Source: Paracamarosporium sp. OC-R06-R3
Lineage: Eukaryota > Ascomycota > Dothideomycetes > Pleosporales > Didymosphaeriaceae
Direction of reading: 5' to 3'
Length of the DNA: 64,000 bases
Assembly (NCBI GenBank): GCA_019828545.1
Contig: JACVRA010000190.1
Coordinates: forward strand, 1-64,000
Shown here: positions 58,769 to 64,000 of the stretch, piece by piece
Layout of the letters: each line of letters begins with the position of its first letter
How positions within the stretch are numbered: position 1 is the stretch's first letter
The notes under the pieces: generated by a model
The model's database searches: none
Told to the model about the DNA's origin: nothing
The model's input: only the letters and a program-made list of their open reading frames with translations
Position numbers and translations under genes: made by a program

Positions 58769-59554
58769 TTTCGACGAACCGGCTAAAGTAGTACTGGATT
58801 AGATGATGATTGAAAAGAGTGTAAGAGACACGAAAGGGTGAGCATCGCAGCTCTCAGAAATAGTCGGCAGAGTCGTAGCCCATGATAATTGGGTCCTGGA
58901 TACATGTTTGCACCTGTACTGCCCCTAGTCATTTCAGCCCGAGTGAAAATCGACCATGCATGCATATTGCAGATGCAATGTGACACGGAGTCATATCTCC
59001 TTCAAGCCAAAAACGCCACCAATTGGGCATAGCTGGCTGAATTAGAGAACGCCCGACCGACAACAACGAACCGCTACGCGTACCAATGAGAGAGCCTGAT
59101 GTCGATGGCAGGGTTAGGTCAACGTAACAATACTAGTGTTAGTCATCCGAGATAGGTCCTCCGATCAATCTAGAGTTGCTTCAGTATCGTATGGGTTTAG
59201 CTATTTAGGTTGGATCAATATATGACAGAGGCGGATGTGGAGCTTTACGTTATCCTTAGATGTAAACTTATATTTTTATTCGCTCAGAACACTCACCGGA
59301 GCGTGTCTTGATTGAGTGACCAGTAGCTGACGCTGCCAGTAGCTGAAGCTGTTATCTTTGCATTGTTGGGGGCTGAATCTCACAAGCGGGGTATGTGGTT
59401 CGATGGGAAGGCTGAGTTGCAAGGCTGAGAAGGCGGCCACTCACCTGAGTCAGCTTGTCGACAAGGGTCACGTATCAATTTTGAGAAACAACCCCTCAGG
59501 TTACGCAACATCAACACAGAGATTGCATTAGGATGATTTTCTCCTACTACTCTG
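58769..59554. promoter_or_regulatory. Divergent promoter of the SesB/NLR pair
   Basis: 786 bp separate the two ATGs, which point away from each other. A shared or facing promoter is implied by the layout. No specific regulatory site recognised. Confidence 0.5.
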
Positions 59555-62500
59555 ATGGAAGATTTCCCAACAGCTGGCTTCATGGCATCGTCGCTTGAAA
59601 GGATCCCGTTAGCGCATAGGCGGCTTAGCGAGACCGGCGGGCCTGGTGAGCACCTGAGGCTAGGAGACGTTGACAACAGAGGCGACACAGTCGCTAGTCC
59701 GAACTACGGCTCTCGTGTAGATGGCCACGTTGTTAACCTAGGACATGGTGGAATTAGTGCGCGCCCTTATTCCTCTGTGCATTGTACGCTTATTTATGGC
59801 CAGATATTGAAACAACTAATAGCCACAATTACTCGCTCGAAGCGGGTGCGATCTTAAACGTCCACACAGAGCCAAATGATGAACGGACCAAGGTACATGT
59901 AACCTACATCCCATTTGCGTGTTCCTACTGACTTTAATGTGAAGGTACGCCATCCTATTTGACGTAGAGCTGACGTAGGTGGACTGATTTCCCTACTTCT
60001 CATTATAGGTCATTTCGTGGCTTGATCGGTTGGGTGGCTTGGATTTCGTTCCCTTTCACCGAGCAAATCTAACACAAAAATGTGACGGGGTAGGTACGTG
60101 GATGCTCGAGCACGAGCGATTTCAAGCTTGGTTTAATGGAACTTGTCGAACTCTTTGGGTTCATGGCATTCGTAAGTTGTCAATGGTAATATCTAGAACA
60201 CCCAGTTTACCACTGAATAGTCGGTTGCGGCAAAACGATTCTGGCGTAGGTGCTTTCTATCGAACATACAAAGGAGCTCATTTTTATTGATTATTCAACC
60301 TGGGTAGCCTCAGTGCTATGACCAAATATTCAATAGAAACGAGCTCCTTCGTATACTGGCTGATTGTCGTATCTAATTGTATCAGATCAACAATCATCGA
60401 ACATCTCGAGACTAGAAAAGATGGATCGGTCTGTCTGTTCGTCTTCTTTGACTATATGCAAAAGGCCGTGCAGACGCCCTACAATATTACCGTCAACCTA
60501 CTGAAACAATTGGTCCAACAGCATGCCGATCTCTCAGAAACAGTGAGAAACATGTACACGGACTTCAAGCACCTAGCTACCCCTCCTAGTACCCCTCAGC
60601 TCATAAACGTCATTAAATTGGAAAGCAGGCGTTTCAGAAATGTACGTCTTGTTATTGACGGCCTTGAGGAATGTCCGGCGCATGCGTCCGATAACGCTAG
60701 GGCAGCATTTCTTCACATGGTTCTCAGCTTAGCGCCAGAAACAAGCCTACTGTTCACTGCTAGAAGTCGTGAACTTGAGAGCCATGATGTAGGAGAGGTA
60801 ATTGAACTGGAATATGTACCAAGAACCGAGGATTTGGATCGCTATCTGCGAGCTCAAATACAAAAGCACTGCGCCTACAATGAGCATCTTGCCAGAACAA
60901 ACCACGATGAACTCATCGAGATAATCACAGAACAGGCTAAAGGCATGCTGCTACTTGCGCGATTGCACATGAACGCGATTGCAGCGCAGCACACGTCGGC
61001 AGACCTCCGGTCAGCTCTAACGAGTTTACCATTTGATATCAAACACACGTACGGGAAGGCGATGCAGAGAATAGCGACTCATGATCTACCAATTGCAGAG
61101 CGGGTATTGATGTGGCTCACCTTCGCTACACGCCCACTGACCGTGACGGAGCTCCGATCAGCCTTGGCAATTAATAACAATGTCGTAAGTATGCGAACGG
61201 CTGAAGAGTACATGTATAGCGAAAGGCGACTTCTAGATGTATGTGAAGGACTGGCTGTCGTGGATTGTCGAAAAGAGGCAAAAATCGTGCGTCTAATTCA
61301 TCCAACAGCACTAGATTATTTCGAAACCTATTTCGACAATAATGAGGTGCACAAGTCGTTGGCAGTGACCTGTCTTCTATATCTTCAGTTGGAAGATTTG
61401 GGAACTGAGGTCCATGATCGAGATCACATACTCGCACGATCCAAAGAGTTGCCGTTCCTTCGGTATGCCGCTCTAAACTGGGGCCATCATGCTCGTCAAA
61501 CGCAAGATACCGATGTTATAGACATGGCTATTGAGTTGCTACAGAGTAAAACATACTTGATGTCTACTGCACAAGCCATGGATCCTTGGGATTATGACCC
61601 GGTCTCTGGCCTTTACGTTGCAGCTTATTTTGGCCTAAGAAAAGTTGTCGATAAACTTCTTTCGCAAAATCCTAAGAGCATTGGGGGGTCAATGTATGGA
61701 GAGACATCTATGCATACGGCTTCGCGCGAAGGACATACCACCATTATAAGAATATTACTCGATCACGGACTGGACCCAGACCACGTTAGTAAAGAAGGCC
61801 GTACGCCTATTTCTCTAGCAGCAGAGAATGGGCATCTCACTGTTGTCCAACTCTTAATAAGCTCCCACAGAGTAAACATAAATTCCCAAAGCACGACTCC
61901 TTTCCATAAAGGACGTACACCGCTGTCATGGGCATCCGGCAATGGTCACCATGCCATAGTCGAGTATCTGCTGACCCAAGACGACACGCAGGTGGGTACA
62001 CCAATTTCAAACGGACCTTACCTCGGCCGCACCGCCCTCATGCTTGCAGCACGCAACGGCCACAAAAAGGTGGTCAAGCATCTCCTTGAGAAGGAACAAA
62101 CAGCTGCTAGTGCGATCGATGGGGAGGGTATGAGTGCACTCGCGCTTGCCGCTCAGCAAGGTTATGCTGATATAGTCAAGCTCCTTCTACCTGCGGATGT
62201 GGCTACTGCTAAACGAAAAGATGACATTGATAAGAAGAGACCTATCGACTGGGCGTTATGTAACGGCCATGAAACGGTTGTCAGGGTGCTGCTCACCTAT
62301 CCCAGTTTCGACTCCAAAGATGGCGCAGAACGTACAGCACTGTCATACGAAGCACAATACGGGAATCTTGATCTCGTCCGACAACTGCTCGATTTAGGTG
62401 CGAATCCAAACTCGGAAGATGAGGAAGCCTGGACGCCCCTATCCTACGCTGCAGAATTCGGACACGTACACGTGGCCGAGCTTCTTCTTCAAATGGGCGC

Positions 62501-62903
62501 AAATGCAAATGCTCAATCAATCGACCGTCGCTCCCCGTTATCTTTCGCATCGCAAAAAGGACACACTGAGATCGTTGCTCTACTCCTGAAAAGTGGTGCT
62601 ATGCCAGACAACTTGGACAGGCTCAGTCGTACACCACTCTCATATGCTTCCGGCAGCGGTAAGATCGAGGTTGTGGAAATGCTCTTAAAGCAGGACGTGG
62701 ACGTCAATCTCAAAACAGGCACCACTTCCTGGACTACGCAACCGCCTTTGATGTGGGCAGCTGCAAATGGACACAAGGACATAGCAAAGAAGCTACTTGA
62801 AACAGGGCAGATCATATTAACGCCGGAAGATGAACTATTTGGGGAACTAGCTATCGATTGGGCGAAAACGCACGGGTTTACAACAAAAACCCCACACTCA
62901 TGA
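59555..62903 (+). CDS. NLR: amyloid-like N-motif, NACHT-type P-loop NTPase, ankyrin repeats
   Basis: 998 aa in four modelled exons: 59555-59845, 60009-60171, 60221-60245 and 60386-62903. Residues 33-64 carry LGDV, GDTV, NYG and GHVV, matching the tail of the adjacent SesB-like hydrolase. Exon 2 reads VISWLDRLGGLDFVPFHRAN, then FQAWFNGTCRTLWVHGI, the usual lead-in to fungal NLR P-loops. The 25-nt exon 3 completes Walker A (GILGCGKT, about residues 150-157), and exon 4 continues ASTIIEHLETRKDGSVCLF. Walker B is VRLVIDGLEE (about 245-254), sensor LLFTARSR. A winged-helix part (WLTFATRPLTVTELRSAL) and LIHPTALDYFE precede about 12 ankyrin repeats (about 557-980; for example GRTPISLAAENGHLTVVQLL). 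The exon 1-2 join is the weakest (163-nt intron, GTGCGA donor). Probably a cytosolic non-self or damage sensor. Confidence 0.78.
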
Positions 62904-64000
62904 TGGCCCGGCATCCAATGAAGTAACGGTAGATGGATCGTACTGTCGTGCGATATCCACAGCATTGCTCACTTCGATAAAGTCCTCCAGTTCTTCACTC
63001 GTTGTTTTTAGCTTCTCTTTCACAGCAGTCACGCCCTCGAGTCCAACAATATGTCTCGCAGGTGGATTGTCATGGCCTCCAATAGCTGTGAGCGCATGTA
63101 CAGTCTCCGCTATCAATGACCCCTTTACCATGGACGGCAGAGGCGCATACAGCGATGTGACCGAATCCGAGCTGAGTAGGTCGCCCATGGACGGTTCATG
63201 GATAGTAGCATCAGGACTTGTCGTGGAAATACTATCAGTGGGCGATTTCTCTTCCGGGTAGGGCAAAGGATTGTTGACGCGGTCCAGTTTATCGAGGAGA
63301 CTGGAGAAGATGTCGCGAGCAAGTGGTGCGGGATTTTCGGCTTGGAGGTATTCGTGCATAGGTGGCACGGAGGTTATTTTATTAGTAAGGACGTTGACTT
63401 CCATGTTGGCTTGGACGATAGACATCTTGATATTAAATGGAGCGATCTCGTACGCAAGACTCTTGTTTCACGTTAGAGCAATCATAGTGCCTCAGGGCGG
63501 ATACACACATCGCAGTACCCTTCGATAGCCCACTGTGACGAGCAGTACATCGCCAGGCCTGGCGTTCCCAAATGGCCAGCTACGATATGTTACTTTCAAC
63601 TCAGGATTCACTTGAAGGTAAACTTACTGATTCCTGTCAACATGATGATGTGGCCATTTTTTCTTTCGCGCATAGTTGGTAGTACAGCTTTGATGATGTT
63701 CACATTTGCGAAGAAGTTAGTCTCGAACGTATCCTGAACAAGCGTGATTGTCCGGCTACTTTGAGCCAATTCTTCCACGGCACCGATAACAGCTGTGTAG
63801 AATATTCAGAGTGATCCTACGCAGGGTGGAGTGAAGTGAAGTACCTTCGCTAGTGTTGCCGAGCAGCACATCAACACGCCCAAATGCTTCAACAGCTTCT
63901 GCAATTGCAGCCTGGCATTGACCAACGACCCTCCCATCCAAGCCAACAACTCTCAGTCTTTCTCTCCATCGTTCTGTGTGCTTCACGTCTTCAAGGAACC
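62898..64000 (-). CDS. SDR family protein with YxxxQ active site (5' end outside window)
   Basis: Partial classical short-chain dehydrogenase; its N-terminus, with the TGxxxGxG motif, lies beyond base 64000. Exons seen are 63845-64000 (continuing), 63628-63792, 63509-63579 and 62898-63461. The frame runs through VVGLDGRVVGQCQAAIAEAV, FGRVDVLLGNTSE, FFANVNIIKAVLPTMRERKNGHIIM and TGHLGTPGLAMYCSSQWAIEGY. At the active site Tyr is present but the Lys four residues on is Gln (YCSSQ), and the usual NNAG is GNTS. The upstream Ser region also reads TGITGHLG. After SLAYEIAPFNIKMSIVQ comes an unusually long C-terminal extension containing HALTAIGGHDNPPARHIVG. It overlaps the NLR stop region by 6 bp in opposite orientation. 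A catalytically altered or inactive SDR is likely. Confidence 0.82.

Noticed and set aside
60318..62903. NLR gene starting at the ATG at 60318
   Set aside because: That start gives no P-loop. Upstream exons with in-frame lead-in, Walker A and good splice sites join to 60386, inside this frame.
1..64000. CRISPR arrays, bacterial operons or prophage
   Set aside because: The sequence is eukaryotic with introns throughout; no spaced direct-repeat array was seen.

Overview
The window is nuclear DNA of a filamentous ascomycete fungus, most probably a Dothideomycete of the Pleosporales type (inferred from gene content and style; no marker sequence settles the species). Genes carry many short GT-AG introns of about 47-70 nt with CTAAC/CTGAC branch sites. 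Housekeeping genes are fungal (YPT1, GGC1, COG1, CDC123, CWC21, EDE1, PHO89). HET-domain and NLR-type genes are present. All exon joins below were worked out by eye from splice signals and frame continuity; the summed coding length of each complete model is divisible by three.

Layout: 1-2.9 kb, an uncharacterised protein. 3-8.2 kb, an aldo-keto reductase, a Dal5-family MFS permease and, divergent from it, a TauD-type dioxygenase; the last two look like a small sulfonate-use unit. 8.2-9.3 kb, gene-free, with an assembly scar (Ns, poly-C, poly-A). 9.3-20.3 kb, a PTR2 peptide transporter, a HET-domain protein, a siderophore-type transporter and a TDA3-like FAD oxidoreductase. 20.7-33.1 kb, a WW/Gly-rich protein, the endocytic scaffold EDE1, a mitochondrial NTF2-like protein, an SDR epimerase, the GTP/GDP carrier GGC1 and the Rab GTPase YPT1 (with a GC-AG intron). 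33.9-49.1 kb, an MFS transporter, the PabA-PabB fusion ADC synthase, a GNAT acetyltransferase, COG1, CDC123, CWC21 and PHO89. 49.1-52.4 kb, gene-poor and AT-rich in its right half.

52.4-62.9 kb is the most interesting part, an immunity-like island. It holds a 1284-residue multidomain protein and then a head-to-head pair: a SesB-type alpha/beta hydrolase on the minus strand and an NLR (P-loop NTPase plus ankyrin repeats) on the plus strand. The C-terminal tail of the hydrolase and the N-terminal tail of the NLR share a Gly/Asn/Val-rich motif (LG[N/D]V, GD[N/T]V, NYG, GHVV, in the same order). That is the arrangement expected of amyloid-templated NLR-to-effector signalling in fungi. The NLR N-terminus and its P-loop are visible only after splicing, including a 25-nt microexon.

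The window ends in a truncated SDR gene whose active-site Lys is replaced by Gln.
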